Source: Streptomyces roseoviridis
GTDB lineage: Bacteria > Actinomycetota > Actinomycetes > Streptomycetales > Streptomycetaceae
Reading direction: 5' to 3'
DNA: 64,000 nt
Assembly (NCBI RefSeq): GCF_039535235.1
Contig: NZ_BAAAWU010000001.1
Location: forward strand, 2,046,001-2,110,000
Shown: one piece after another, positions 17,302 to 27,690 of the stretch
Layout of the letters: every line of letters begins with the position of its first letter
How positions within the stretch are numbered: the stretch's first letter is position 1
Notes under the pieces: model-generated
Seen by the model: the letters and a program-made list of their open reading frames with translations, nothing else
Databases searched by the model: none
What the model was told of the DNA's origin: nothing
Program-made: the position numbers and the translations under genes

Positions 17302-19515
17302 TCAGCCCTTCTCCAGGTACTCCTCCCGGTCCTTGTCCAGGAGCGCGTCGAGGGCGGTGCGCAGCTCGGGGTGGGCGGTGAGGTCGGGGTCGGCCAGGAC
17401 GAGGGCGGTGGCCTCCTCGCGGGCGGCGGTGATGACCTCCTCGTCCTCGATGACGGTGAGCATCCGCAGCGAGGAACGCACGCCCGACTGGGCCTGGCCG
17501 AGGACGTCGCCCTCGCGGCGCTGTTCGAGGTCGATGCGGGAGAGCTCGAAGCCGTCGAGGGTGGCGGCGACGGCGCCGAGGCGCTGCCGGGCGGGGCTCG
17601 CCTCGGGCATCTCGGTGACGAGCAGACACAGGCCGGGGGCGGAGCCGCGGCCGACGCGGCCGCGGAGCTGGTGGAGCTGGGAGACGCCGAAGCGGTCCGC
17701 GTCCATGATCACCATGGCGGTGGCGTTGGGGACGTTGACGCCGACCTCGATGACGGTGGTGGCGACGAGGACGTCGGCCTCGCCGGCGGCGAAGCGGCGC
17801 ATGACCTCGTCCTTGTCGTCGGGGTGCATACGGCCGTGCAGCACCTCGACGCGGAGCCCGGCGAGCGGTCCGGCGCGCAGCTGCTCGGCGACGTCGAGGA
17901 CGGCGAGCGGCGGCCGCTTCTCGGCGTCGTCCTCGGGGCCCGCCTTCCGCTTGGGCTTCTGGTCCTCCTCGTCGCCGATGCGGGGGCAGACGACGTACGC
18001 CTGGTGCCCGGCCTCGACCTCCTCGCGGACCCGCTCCCAGGCGCGGGCGAGGAAGTGCGGCTTGTCGGCGGCGGGGACGACGTGGCTGGCGATGGGCGAG
18101 CGGCCGGCGGGCAGCTGGTCGAGGACGGAGGTCTCCAGGTCGCCGAAGACGGTCATGGCGACCGTACGGGGAATGGGGGTGGCCGTCATGACGAGCAGGT
18201 GCGGGGGCTGTCTGCCCTTGCCGCGCAGGGCGTCGCGCTGCTCCACGCCGAAGCGGTGCTGCTCGTCGACGACGACCAGGCCGAGGTCGTGGAACTGCAC
18301 CTTGTCCTCGATCAGCGCGTGGGTGCCGATGACCATGCCGGCCTCGCCCGTGACCAGGTCGAGCAGCGCCTGGCGGCGGGCGGCGGTGCCCATGGAGCCG
18401 GTGAGCAGCACGACCTTGGTGGCGTGCTCGGCGCCGCCGAGCATGCCCCCTTCGGCGAGCTCGCCCATCATCTCGGTGACCGAGCGGTGGTGCTGCTGGG
18501 CGAGGACCTCGGTGGGCGCGAGCATCGCGGCCTGTCCGCCGGCGTCGACGACGGCGAGCATGGCGCGCAGGGCGACCAGCGTCTTGCCGGAGCCGACCTC
18601 GCCCTGGAGGAGGCGGTGCATGGGGTGGTCGGTGGCGAGGTCGTCGAAGATCTCCTGGGAGACCTTCCGCTGGCCCTCGGTGAGGGTGAAGGGGAGCTTG
18701 GCGTCGAAGGCGGTGAGCAGCCCGTCCGGGGCGGGGCGGCGCGCGACGGCGGGCAGCTGGGTGTCGGCGTGCCGGCGGCGGGCGAGGGCGACCTGGAGGA
18801 CGAACGCCTCGTCCCACTTGAGGCGGTCGCGGGCGTCGGCGATGTCGGCCTTGGTGCGGGGCCGGTGGATCCTGGTGAGGGCGTCGGGCAGGTCGGTGAG
18901 GCCGCGGCCCTCGCGCAGGGCGGGCGGCAGCGGGTCGACGAGCCCTTCCCAGCCGGTGGCCGCCATGGAGTCGAGGGCGATGGCCACGGACTGCTCGATG
19001 GTCCAGGACTCGATCTGCTTGCAGGCCGGGTAGATCGGGAGCAGTTCGCTCGCGAAGGCCCTGACGGTGTCGGTGCTGGTGTCGGCGTCGAGGAGCTTGT
19101 ACTCGGGGTGGGCGAGCTGGAGCCTGCGGTTGAAGACGCCGACCTTGCCGGCGAACATGGCGCGGCGGCCGGGGAGCAGTTCCTTCTGGTGGAAGTGGAC
19201 GGTGCGGCCGAAGAACACGAGCTGCATCCGGCCGCTGCCGTCGGTGACGGTCACCTCCAGGCGCTGTCCCTTGCCGCGGCCGCCCTTGTTGAAGGTGTGC
19301 AGGCGCGCGTCGGCGACCTGGGCGACGACGGTGACGTGCTCGTCGAGCGGCAGGTCGGCGAGCGCGGTGAGCTCGCCGCGCTCCGCGTACCGCCGGGGGT
19401 AGTGGTGGAGCAGGTCACCGACGGTGTGCAGGTCCATGTGCTCGGCCATCACCTTGGCGGTGGCGGCGCCGAGCAGCTTCTTGAGGGGTTCGTCGAGCGA
19501 AGGCACGCGATCCAT
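17302..19515 (-). CDS. recG: ATP-dependent DNA helicase RecG
   Basis: About 737 residues. The N-terminal wedge/OB domain (to about residue 220) binds branched DNA. The helicase core shows QGEVGSGKT (Walker A), VVDEQHRFG (motif II), MTATPIPRT (motif III) and LRGRVGRG (motif VI). RecG regresses stalled replication forks and processes recombination intermediates. An Arg/Lys-rich insertion with KPKRKAGPED lies between the two helicase lobes. The ATG at 19515 gives MDRVPSLDEPL, close to homologues; an ATG at 19536 and a GTG nine bases inside are alternatives, and none has a clear ribosome-binding site. It follows the FakA-like gene by about 50 bases. Confidence 0.95.
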   Translation of the reverse strand: MDRVPSLDEPLKKLLGAATAKVMAEHMDLHTVGDLLHHYPRRYAERGELTALADLPLDEHVTVVAQVADARLHTFNKGGRGKGQRLEVTVTDGSGRMQLVFFGRTVHFHQKELLPGRRAMFAGKVGVFNRRLQLAHPEYKLLDADTSTDTVRAFASELLPIYPACKQIESWTIEQSVAIALDSMAATGWEGLVDPLPPALREGRGLTDLPDALTRIHRPRTKADIADARDRLKWDEAFVLQVALARRRHADTQLPAVARRPAPDGLLTAFDAKLPFTLTEGQRKVSQEIFDDLATDHPMHRLLQGEVGSGKTLVALRAMLAVVDAGGQAAMLAPTEVLAQQHHRSVTEMMGELAEGGMLGGAEHATKVVLLTGSMGTAARRQALLDLVTGEAGMVIGTHALIEDKVQFHDLGLVVVDEQHRFGVEQRDALRGKGRQPPHLLVMTATPIPRTVAMTVFGDLETSVLDQLPAGRSPIASHVVPAADKPHFLARAWERVREEVEAGHQAYVVCPRIGDEEDQKPKRKAGPEDDAEKRPPLAVLDVAEQLRAGPLAGLRVEVLHGRMHPDDKDEVMRRFAAGEADVLVATTVIEVGVNVPNATAMVIMDADRFGVSQLHQLRGRVGRGSAPGLCLLVTEMPEASPARQRLGAVAATLDGFELSRIDLEQRREGDVLGQAQSGVRSSLRMLTVIEDEEVITAAREEATALVLADPDLTAHPELRTALDALLDKDREEYLEKG

Positions 19516-19566
19516 TGCACACCATGGCTCGGACATGCGCCGAGGAGGCGGGGACGCCCGTCGTGG

Positions 19567-21213
19567 CTACTCGACCCCGATCAGCAGCGGCGGGGCTCCC
19601 TCGCCCGCGTGGTAGACGGTGGTGTCGACCGCCAAGTGCGCGGCGCGGACGTGCTGTTCGAGGGTGGGGGCGAGGGCGGCGGGGGTGTCGGAGGAGACGA
19701 TGAGCGTGACGAGTTCGCCGCCGGCGGAGAGCATGCGGTCGAGGACCGTGACGGCGGTGGCGGTGAGGTCCCGGCCGATGACGGCGACGTCGCCCTCGAT
19801 GAGGCCGAGGACGTCGCCGGCCTGGCAGACGCCCGCGGAGGTGAAGGACTGGCGTTCGGCGACGGCCAGTTCGGCGTAGCGGGTGGCGCCGGCCGCGGCG
19901 GTCATGGCGACGACGTCCTCGTCGAAGCGGCGGGCCGGTTCGTGGACGGCGAGGGCGGCGATGCCCTGGACGGCGGCGCGGGTGGGGATGAGGGCGACGC
20001 GGATGCCCTCGGCCCTGACCTGTTCGGCGGCCGCGGCGGCGACCCCGCGCAGCTCGGTGTCGTTGGGCAGCAGCACGACCTCGTGGGCGTGGGCGCGGCG
20101 GATGGCCTCGGCGAGTTCGGTGCCGGTGGGGGGTTCGCCGGGGCGGGCGAGCAGCGTGGTGGCGCCGGCCTCGGCGCACAGCCCGGCGAGGCCCTCGCCG
20201 GGCAGGACGGCGACGACGGCGCGTCCGGCGGGCTCGGGCAGGTCGAAGTGGGTGATGCGGATGCGGTACGGGCGTCCCGCCTCGACGCCCGCCTCGACGG
20301 CCGCGCCGGCGTCGTCGACGTGGACGTGCACGTTCCACAGCCCGTCGCCGCCGACGACGACCAGGGAGTCCCCCAGTTCGTCGAGGCGGGTCCGGAGCCG
20401 GTCGACGGCGGCGTCCTCGGCCTCCAGGAGGTAGATCACCTCGTAGGCGGGGCCGGCGGCGGGTGCGTCGGCGCCGTCGCAGTCGAGGGCGCCGTCGCAG
20501 TCGAGGGCGCCGGCGATGTCGAGGGGGCCGGCGAGGTCGCCGTTCGGGGCGGGCCGGGAGCGTTCCCGTGCCGCGGGGCGGGCGGGCGTCTCACCGGACA
20601 GGGCTTCCACGAGCGCTCCGAGCACGGCCACCAGACCGCGTCCGCCGGCGTCCACGACCCCGGCGCGGCGGAGCGCGGCCAGTTGTCCGGGGGTGGCGTC
20701 GAGGGCCTCGCACGCCCCCTGGTAGGCCGCCGAGGCCACCGTCAGGAGGTCGCGGCCCCCGTCGCAGGCGCGGGCGGCGGCGTCGGCGACGGTGAGGAGG
20801 GTGCCCTCGACGGGGTGGGCGACGGCCCTGCGGGCCGCTTCGGCGGCGCTCGCGAAGGCCCGGGCGAGGTGATCCCCGTCACCGCCCGAGGCGAGGACGC
20901 CGGCCATGCCCCGCAGCAGCTGGGAGAGGATGGTGCCGGAGTTGCCGCAGGCGCCGAGGAGGGCGCCCCGGGCCATGGCCCGTATGGCCTCGGCGACGCC
21001 GGGAGGGCCGTCGGTCGCGTCCGTGAAGGTCGCGTCCACGGCCCGGGCCGCCGACTCCACCGTCAGGTAGAGGTTGGTGCCGGTGTCGCCGTCCGCGACG
21101 GGATAGACGTTGATCGCGTCGATCTCCTCGCGCTCCCTGCCGAGCGCCTCCAGCGCCCCCCGGCACCAGGATCGGACCGCCTCGGCGTCGAGGGTCTGCG
21201 GTGCTCGCGGCAA
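19567..21213 (-). CDS. DAK-domain protein, FakA/YloV-like (fatty-acid kinase type)
   Basis: A 548-residue cytoplasmic protein. The N-terminal DhaL-type domain carries NVYPVADGDTGTNL (metal/nucleotide-binding Asp cluster) near residues 34-47 and LLGACGNSGTILSQLL near 88-103. The C-terminal half resembles the EDD/DegV-related portion of YloV/FakA. FakA phosphorylates fatty acids delivered by FakB proteins; that activity is family knowledge and not shown here. The start is an unusual TTG at 21213, supported by AGGAGG six to eight bases upstream. It lies upstream of recG, an arrangement seen in many Gram-positive bacteria, and is divergent from rpmB. Confidence 0.88.
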   Translation of the reverse strand: MPRAPQTLDAEAVRSWCRGALEALGREREEIDAINVYPVADGDTGTNLYLTVESAARAVDATFTDATDGPPGVAEAIRAMARGALLGACGNSGTILSQLLRGMAGVLASGGDGDHLARAFASAAEAARRAVAHPVEGTLLTVADAAARACDGGRDLLTVASAAYQGACEALDATPGQLAALRRAGVVDAGGRGLVAVLGALVEALSGETPARPAARERSRPAPNGDLAGPLDIAGALDCDGALDCDGADAPAAGPAYEVIYLLEAEDAAVDRLRTRLDELGDSLVVVGGDGLWNVHVHVDDAGAAVEAGVEAGRPYRIRITHFDLPEPAGRAVVAVLPGEGLAGLCAEAGATTLLARPGEPPTGTELAEAIRRAHAHEVVLLPNDTELRGVAAAAAEQVRAEGIRVALIPTRAAVQGIAALAVHEPARRFDEDVVAMTAAAGATRYAELAVAERQSFTSAGVCQAGDVLGLIEGDVAVIGRDLTATAVTVLDRMLSAGGELVTLIVSSDTPAALAPTLEQHVRAAHLAVDTTVYHAGEGAPPLLIGVE

Positions 21214-21449
21214 CGGGTGGTCCTCCTGTGCTCTGCGGTGGGCTCACCGCAGGGTAGACCCGCATCGGTCCGGGGCCCGGGGCGGGGGCCGTGCGGACCG
21301 TGGTAGTTTCGTTCCACGGAAGCAGTCGTTGTATGCTGCTTCGGTTGCCCGGCACCTGTCGGGCCATTCCCCCGGCAAACCACTTCAGATCCCTGATCCG
21401 ATCCGGTGCGCCGGATTTCACTGTAAATCTGAAGTCTTTGGAGTGACCC

Positions 21450-21635
21450 GTGGCTGCCAACTGCGACGTCTGCGGCAAGGGGCCGGGCTTCGGCAACAAC
21501 ATTTCGCACTCGCACCGCCGTACGTCTCGTCGCTGGAACCCGAACATCCAGCGCGTGCGTGCCGTGGTCGGTCGGACGCCGAAGCGGCTCAACGTCTGCA
21601 CCTCGTGCATCAAGGCCGGCAAGGTCTCGCGCTAA
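21450..21635 (+). CDS. rpmB: 50S ribosomal protein L28
   Basis: A 61-residue L28 starting at GTG after TTTGGAGTG. It has CDVCGKGP near the start, [15 protein letters not shown] in the middle and CTSCIKAGK near the end, so it is the zinc-binding four-cysteine form. Streptomycetes can carry a cysteine-free, zinc-independent paralogue for zinc starvation; this is the other type. It is divergent from the FakA-like gene with a leader of over 200 bases, and is followed by a strong terminator. Confidence 0.96.
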   Translation: MAANCDVCGKGPGFGNNISHSHRRTSRRWNPNIQRVRAVVGRTPKRLNVCTSCIKAGKVSR

Positions 21636-21677
21636 CCGCGACGTTTTGTCGTAGCGCAGCCCTGCGGTTGCCTTGAG

Positions 21678-21709
21678 AGGCCGGTTCACTTCGGTGAACC
21701 GGCCTTTTG
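21678..21709 (+). terminator. Rho-independent terminator of rpmB
   Basis: AGGCCGGTTCAC and GTGAACCGGCCT pair as a perfect 12-bp stem around TTCG, followed by TTTT. It also faces the end of thiD. Confidence 0.88.
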
Positions 21710-21737
21710 CCTTGCCCGGGGACGGGCCGGTCCCCAG

Positions 21738-22543
<806 letters not shown>

Positions 22544-22547
<4 letters not shown>

Positions 22548-23506
22548 TCGGTCACCCCGAAGTGGTCCCAGCCGCCCTTGCTGTGCCAGGGGGCGCCGTC
22601 GACGGTGACCTGGGGCAGCGCGGAGGGGTTGAGGACCTCGCCGATGACCTTCCAGCGGGCGGGCAGCTTCACGTCCGGCGGGAAGGTGGCGACGATCGCG
22701 TGGTCCTCTCCCCCGGTGAGCACCCACTGGAGCGGGTCGACGCCGACGGCCTGGCCGATGTCGTTCATCTGGGTCGGGATGTCGATGAGTCCCGAACGCA
22801 GGTCGATGCGGACCTTGCTGGCCTCGGCGATGTGCCCGAGGTCGGCGATGAGGCCGTCGCTGACGTCGCACATGGCGGTGGCGCCGAGTCCGGCGGCGGC
22901 GGGGCCCGCGTGGTAGGGCGGCTCGGGGCGGCGGTGGGCCTCGACGAAGGCGCGCGGGGAGCGGAAGCCGCGGGAGAGCACCGCGTAGCCGGCGGCGGAC
23001 CAGCCGAGCCAGCCGGTGTAGGCGACGACGTCGCCGGGCTGGGCCCCGCCGCGGGTGACCGGGTCGTGGTTGCGCAGGTCGCCGAGGGCGGTGATGGCGA
23101 CCGTGATGGTGTCGCCGCGGACGACGTCGCCGCCGACCACGGCGGCGCCCGCGACCTGGCACTCGTCGCGCAGCCCGTCCATGAGTTCGGTGGGCCAGGT
23201 GACGGGCAGTTCGGCGGGGACGACGAGGCCGAGCAGGAGGGCGGTGGGGACGGCGCCCATGGCGGCGATGTCGGCGAGGTTCTGGGCCGCGGCCTTGCGG
23301 CCGACGTCGTAGGCCGTCGACCAGTCCCGGCGGAAGTGGCGTCCTTCGAGCAGGATGTCCGTGCTGGCCACCACCCGCCGGTCGGGGGCGGAGACCACCG
23401 CGGCGTCGTCGCCGGGGCCGATCCGCACCGCGGGGGTGGAGGTGAGCCGGGAGGTGAGCTCCCTGATGAGCCCGAACTCGCCCAGCTCTCCGACTGTGCC
23501 CTTCAC
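22544..23506 (-). CDS. thiL: Thiamine-monophosphate kinase
   Basis: A 320-residue enzyme that makes thiamine diphosphate from the monophosphate. It has [11 protein letters not shown] near residue 28, [11 protein letters not shown] after it, [10 protein letters not shown] near 75, and [12 protein letters not shown] near 210, all AIR-synthase-superfamily metal/ATP motifs of ThiL. It begins at GTG with the family-like [14 protein letters not shown]. No TPP riboswitch-like element is evident in the 230-base gap upstream. Confidence 0.95.
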
Positions 23507-23739
23507 CGCGATTCACCTCGTGTCGTCGTGCCGGCCGCCGCGCCGCTCCGCTGCTCCTCGCCGTGCGGGTCGCGGGCCGTCACCGTGCCGGATACCGTCA
23601 AGTAGACCGTCAACTTCTCATCTGTGTACGCCACACCCCGGGCGCCTCCGATCACGGAGGTCTCCCCGCGGCCCGCGGCGACGCGGTACCGTGGCGTCTC
23701 TTTCTCCCACAAGATCCTCGTGGCCGCCCTGGAGGTTCC

Positions 23740-23973
23740 GTGGTACAGGCGTACATCCTTATTCAGACCGAGGTGGGCAAGGCGTCGACCGTCGCCGAGA
23801 CCATCGCCAAGATCCCGGGGGTGATCCAGGCGGAGGACGTGACGGGTCCGTACGACGTGATCGTGCGTGCCGAGGCCGACACCGTGGACGCGCTGGGCCG
23901 CATGGTGGTCGCCAAGGTCCAGCAAGTGGAAGGCATCACGCGCACCCTCACCTGCCCGGTCGTGCATATCTAG
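23740..23973 (+). CDS. Stand-alone Lrp/AsnC ligand-binding domain protein
   Basis: A 77-residue protein consisting only of the RAM/Lrp-AsnC C-terminal effector domain (VVQAYILIQTEVGKA, GPYDVIVRAEADT, ITRTLTCPVVH). It has no helix-turn-helix. Such single-domain forms oligomerise and bind amino acids, and may modulate full-length Lrp proteins. The GTG start has GGAGG four bases upstream (about 23731-23735), which excludes the longer in-frame reading. It is followed after 23 bases by a lipoprotein gene and is divergent from thiL. Confidence 0.85.
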   Translation: MVQAYILIQTEVGKASTVAETIAKIPGVIQAEDVTGPYDVIVRAEADTVDALGRMVVAKVQQVEGITRTLTCPVVHI

Positions 23974-23996
23974 CCCCCGTCTACCCTTGGCCGGTG

Positions 23997-24491
23997 ATGT
24001 CTTCCCACCGGCCTTTCGGCCTGCCCGCTTCCGCCGCCTCGGCCGTGCTGCTGCTGGCCGTCGCGGGCTGTTCCTCTCCGGACGCGAAGGCGTCGGTCCC
24101 GGTCCCCCGCCCTCCGGCGGCCGAGGCCGCCTTCTGCCGCGCCCTCGCGAAGGAGCTGCCCGGCGCCGTGGCGGGTCTGGAGCGGACCGGCACCGAGCCG
24201 GAGTCCGAGCTGACCGCCGCGTGGGGGGATGCCGCGATCGTACTGCGCTGCGGGGTCCCGCGGCCCGAAAAGATGAGCGATCCCCAGTCGCTGGGCATCG
24301 TCGCCGACGGCGTGCGCTGGCTCCTGGAGCAGCGCGAGGGCGACGGACCCCGCTTCACCACGACGTACCGCAAGGCGTACGTCGAGGTGACCCTCGACGA
24401 GCGGTACGCGCACGACATCGGCCCGCTCACGGACCTCGCCGCCCCCGTGCGGCGGGCCGTGCCCTGCGCCCTGGAACCGGAGTGCGGCTAG
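23997..24491 (+). CDS. DUF3515-type lipoprotein
   Basis: A 164-residue exported lipoprotein. Its short N-terminus is followed by a hydrophobic stretch ending in the lipobox LLAVAGC, so the mature protein begins at Cys22 or so and is membrane anchored. The remaining domain has CRALAKELP, WGDAAIVLRCGVPRP and PCALEPECG cysteines, the pattern of the actinobacterial DUF3515 family of unknown function. ATG at 23997, or the GTG immediately before it, is the start. It converges on ddl. Confidence 0.78.
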   Translation: MSSHRPFGLPASAASAVLLLAVAGCSSPDAKASVPVPRPPAAEAAFCRALAKELPGAVAGLERTGTEPESELTAAWGDAAIVLRCGVPRPEKMSDPQSLGIVADGVRWLLEQREGDGPRFTTTYRKAYVEVTLDERYAHDIGPLTDLAAPVRRAVPCALEPECG

Positions 24492-24531
24492 GGAGGGTCC
24501 CCGGGCCGCCCTCCGGTCCGTCGGACCGCTC

Positions 24532-25671
24532 CTAGCGCAGGCCCGTGGAGCGGCGCAGCGCGGCCTGGATGAGCCGGTCGACGAGCTCGGGGTAGCTGAC
24601 GCCGCTCTCCTGCCACATGCGCGGGTACATGGAGATGGGCGTGAAGCCGGGCATCGTGTTGACCTCGTTGATGACGAACTCGCCGTCCTCGGTGAGGAAG
24701 AAGTCGGCGCGCACCAGGCCCTCGCAGGAGATGGCCTCGTAGGCGGCGACGGCGAGGCGCTGGATCTCGGCGGTGGCCTCGTCGCCGATCGGCGCGGGCA
24801 CGATGCCGGAGGCCGAGTCGATGTACTTGGCCTCGAAGTCGTAGAAGTCGTGGTCGGTGACGGGCGGGATCTCGGCGGGCACGCTGGCGCGGGGGCCGTC
24901 CTCGAACTCCAGGACGCCGCACTCGATCTCGCGGCCGCGCACCAGCGCCTCGACGATGATCTTCGGGTCGTGGCGGCGGGCCTCCTCGACGGCCTCGTCG
25001 AGGCCGGAGAGGTCGTCGACCTTGGTGATGCCCACGGAGGAGCCGCCGCGGGCCGGCTTCACGAACAGCGGCCAGCCGTGGTCGGCGGCGAACTCCACAA
25101 TCTTCTTGCGCGCGGCGGCGGGGTTCTGCTCCCACTCCCGGGGGCGGATCACCGTGTACGGGCCGACGGGCAGGCCGAAGGAGACGAAGACCCGCTTCAT
25201 GTACTCCTTGTCCTGGCCGACGGCGGAGGCGAGGACGCCCGCGCCGACGTAGGGGACGCCGGAGAGCTCCAGGAGGCCCTGGAGGGTGCCGTCCTCGCCG
25301 TAGGGGCCGTGCAGGACGGGGAAGACGACGTCGACCTCGCCGAGGGCCTTCGGCACGGAGCCGGGCTCGGTGTGGACGACCTCGCGGCTGGCCGGGTCGA
25401 CGGAGAGGACCACGCCGCCGGTCTCGGACTCGGCGAGGTCGCTGACGTTCGGCAGGGCGCGGTCGGCGATGGCCATCCGCTCCGGCGCGTCGGCGGTCAG
25501 CGCCCAGCGCCCGTCGGTGGTGATGCCGATGGGCAGCACGTCGTACGCGTCCCGGTCGATGGCGCTGAGGACGGCACCGGCGGTGACGACGGAGATGGCG
25601 TGCTCGGAGCTGCGTCCGCCGAAGACGACGGCCACGCGCGGCTTGCGGGGGCTCTGGGTGTTCTCGCTCAT
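24532..25671 (-). CDS. ddl: D-alanine--D-alanine ligase
   Basis: A 379-residue ATP-grasp enzyme that makes the D-Ala-D-Ala dipeptide for peptidoglycan. It begins with KPRVAVVFGGRSSEHAISV. PVLHGPYGEDGTLQGLLELSGVPYVG is near 115-140, the ATP-grasp Lys lies in FVKPARGGSSVGI, and the metal/substrate end is FVINEVNTMPGFT. The Ser-Glu of the N-terminal EHAISV and the Tyr in HGPYGEDG match D-Ala ligases rather than D-lactate ligases, so no glycopeptide-resistance type change is evident. It lies downstream of gpsA on the same strand with about 80 bases between. Confidence 0.95.
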   Translation of the reverse strand: MSENTQSPRKPRVAVVFGGRSSEHAISVVTAGAVLSAIDRDAYDVLPIGITTDGRWALTADAPERMAIADRALPNVSDLAESETGGVVLSVDPASREVVHTEPGSVPKALGEVDVVFPVLHGPYGEDGTLQGLLELSGVPYVGAGVLASAVGQDKEYMKRVFVSFGLPVGPYTVIRPREWEQNPAAARKKIVEFAADHGWPLFVKPARGGSSVGITKVDDLSGLDEAVEEARRHDPKIIVEALVRGREIECGVLEFEDGPRASVPAEIPPVTDHDFYDFEAKYIDSASGIVPAPIGDEATAEIQRLAVAAYEAISCEGLVRADFFLTEDGEFVINEVNTMPGFTPISMYPRMWQESGVSYPELVDRLIQAALRRSTGLR

Positions 25672-25749
25672 ATCGCGATGAGGGTACCTTGCGACGTCCG
25701 AACTGCTGAGCGCCCCGCGCGTTCCGCGCGCGTCCGGGTCAGCGGCGGG

Positions 25750-26751
25750 TCACCGGCGTTCCGCCTTGGCGCTGCGCGACATCAGCTCCTTGAGGGCGAC
25801 GATCGGCGGCTTGCCCTCGTGGACGATCGAGACGACGGTCTCGGTGATGGGCATGTCGACGCCGTGGCGGCGGGCCAGATCCAGCACGGACTCGCAGGAC
25901 TTGACGCCCTCGGCGGTCTGCTTGGTGACCGCGATGGTCTCCTCCAGGCTCATCCCGCGGCCCAGGTTGGTGCCGAAGGTGTGGTTCCGGGAGAGCGGCG
26001 AGGAGCAGGTGGCGACCAGGTCGCCGAGGCCGGCGAGACCGGAGAAGGTGAGCGGGTCGGCGCCCATGGCGAGGCCCAGGCGGGTGGTCTCGGCGAGGCC
26101 GCGGGTGATGAGGGTGGCCTTGGAGTTGTCGCCGAGGCCCATGCCGTCGGCGATGCCGACGGCGAGGCCGATGACGTTCTTGACCGCTCCGCCGAGTTCG
26201 CAGCCGACGACGTCGGTGTTGGTGTACGGGCGGAAGTACGGGGTCATGCAGGCGGTCTGGAGCCGCTGGGCGACCGTCTCGTCGGCGCAGGCGACGACGG
26301 CGGCGGCGGGCTGCCGGGCGGCGATCTCCTTGGCCAGGTTGGGGCCGGTGAGGACGGCGACGCGGTCGGCGGGGACGCCGGCGACCTCCTGGACGACCTC
26401 GCTCATCCGCTTGGCGGTGCCGAGTTCGATGCCCTTCATCAGGGAGACGAGCACGGTGCCGGGGGCGAGGTCGGGCACCCAGGCCGCGAGGTTCTCGCGC
26501 AGGGTCTGGGAGGGCACGACGAGGACGGTGAAGTCGGCGTCGCGGGCGGCCTCGGCCGGGTCGGCGGTGGCCGTGATGCCCTTGGGGAGTTCGACGCCGG
26601 GCAGGTAGTCGGGGTTGACGCCGGTGCTGTTGATGGCGTCGGCGAGGGCGGCGCGGCGGCCCCAGAGGCTGACCTCGCAGCCCGCGTCGGCGAGCACCAT
26701 GGCGAAGGCGGTGCCCCAGGATCCGTTGCCGAAGACGGCTGCCTTGGTCAC
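25750..26751 (-). CDS. gpsA: NAD(P)-dependent glycerol-3-phosphate dehydrogenase
   Basis: A 333-residue enzyme that reduces dihydroxyacetone phosphate to sn-glycerol 3-phosphate for phospholipid synthesis. The N-terminal Rossmann loop is VFGNGSWGTA, and the catalytic Lys lies in ELGGAVKNVIGLAVG near residue 190. The GTG start overlaps the stop of plsC as GTGA. Translational coupling with an acyltransferase that uses the same phospholipid pathway is functionally sensible. Confidence 0.95.
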   Translation of the reverse strand: MTKAAVFGNGSWGTAFAMVLADAGCEVSLWGRRAALADAINSTGVNPDYLPGVELPKGITATADPAEAARDADFTVLVVPSQTLRENLAAWVPDLAPGTVLVSLMKGIELGTAKRMSEVVQEVAGVPADRVAVLTGPNLAKEIAARQPAAAVVACADETVAQRLQTACMTPYFRPYTNTDVVGCELGGAVKNVIGLAVGIADGMGLGDNSKATLITRGLAETTRLGLAMGADPLTFSGLAGLGDLVATCSSPLSRNHTFGTNLGRGMSLEETIAVTKQTAEGVKSCESVLDLARRHGVDMPITETVVSIVHEGKPPIVALKELMSRSAKAERR

Positions 26752-27566
26752 TTCTCGCCCTCTCCGGTCCTGCTGCTCGGTGTGGCCTTGCCGCCCTGCG
26801 CGGCGCCGGCGCTCTTCCCGGCCCCGCCCTGCGCGGCCTTGCGGCGCTGTTCGAGGCGGGCCCTGCGGTGGTCGTAGGGCTCCGCGGGGGCCTTCTCGCC
26901 GCGGATCTCCTCCAGGAGCCGGGTGATGGCGGCCATGATCTCCTCGGTGGCCGCGCGCAGCACGTCGGGCGTCGGCTCGACGTCGTGGAAGCGGGAGAGG
27001 TCGACCGGCGGACCGGCCTGCACGATCAGGGTCTTGCGCGGCCAGAGCCGGAGCTTGTTCTCCTTGGCGTAGGGCGGCATCGCGAGGTTGGCGCCCCACT
27101 GGGCGACCGGGATGACGGGGACCTTGGTGAGCAGGGCGACGCGGGCGGCGCCGGTCTTGCCGGCCATGGGCCACATGTCGGGGTCGCGGGTGAGGGTGCC
27201 CTCGGGGTAGAAGGCGACGCACTCGCCGCGCTCGATGGCGTCGACGGCGGAGCGGAAGGCGTCCAGGGCGTCGGTGGTCTCGCGGTAGACGGGGATCTGG
27301 CCGGTGTTGCGGAGCATGGTGCCCACGAAGCCGCTCTTGAAGAGCCCCGCCTTGGCCAGGAAACGGGGGACGCGCCCGGTGTTGTACTGGTAGTGGGCGT
27401 AGGACAGCGGGTCCAGGTACGAGTTGTGGTTGACCGCGGTGATGAAGCCGCCCTCGGCCGGGATGTGCTCCGTTCCGCGCCAGTCCCGCTTGAACAGCAC
27501 CACCAGTGGGGGTTTGGCGATGACCGCCGCCAGGCGGTACCAGAAGCCGATTCTGCGGCGGGACAC
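26748..27566 (-). CDS. 1-acyl-sn-glycerol-3-phosphate acyltransferase (PlsC-like)
   Basis: A 272-residue membrane-associated acyltransferase. The catalytic NHNSYLDPL (HX4D) is near residue 45, the glycerophosphate-binding FYPEGTLTRD near residue 118, and a hydrophobic segment FWYRLAAVIAKPPLVVLF near the start. The C-terminus is a basic, Ala/Gly/Gln-rich low-complexity tail. It forms phosphatidic acid from lysophosphatidate. The start is taken as GTG at 27566 behind AGAAAGG; longer frames add an unlikely N-terminus. It is coupled to gpsA by a four-base overlap and divergent from fbiD. Confidence 0.9.
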   Translation of the reverse strand: MSRRRIGFWYRLAAVIAKPPLVVLFKRDWRGTEHIPAEGGFITAVNHNSYLDPLSYAHYQYNTGRVPRFLAKAGLFKSGFVGTMLRNTGQIPVYRETTDALDAFRSAVDAIERGECVAFYPEGTLTRDPDMWPMAGKTGAARVALLTKVPVIPVAQWGANLAMPPYAKENKLRLWPRKTLIVQAGPPVDLSRFHDVEPTPDVLRAATEEIMAAITRLLEEIRGEKAPAEPYDHRRARLEQRRKAAQGGAGKSAGAAQGGKATPSSRTGEGEK

Positions 27567-27690
27567 TCGGACACCTTTCTCCGGACTGGTTCGCAGGGGG
27601 TCAAGTGTCGCCCGCTGCTCCTGGCCTGTCGAGGACACCGTACGCCCCGGGACTCGGGCGCTTCGCGCGGGCGGGACACAATAGGGCGCG

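Noticed and set aside
23507-23739. TPP riboswitch upstream of thiL
   Set aside because: The gap holds no CUGAGA- or THI-box-like conserved motifs that I could find.
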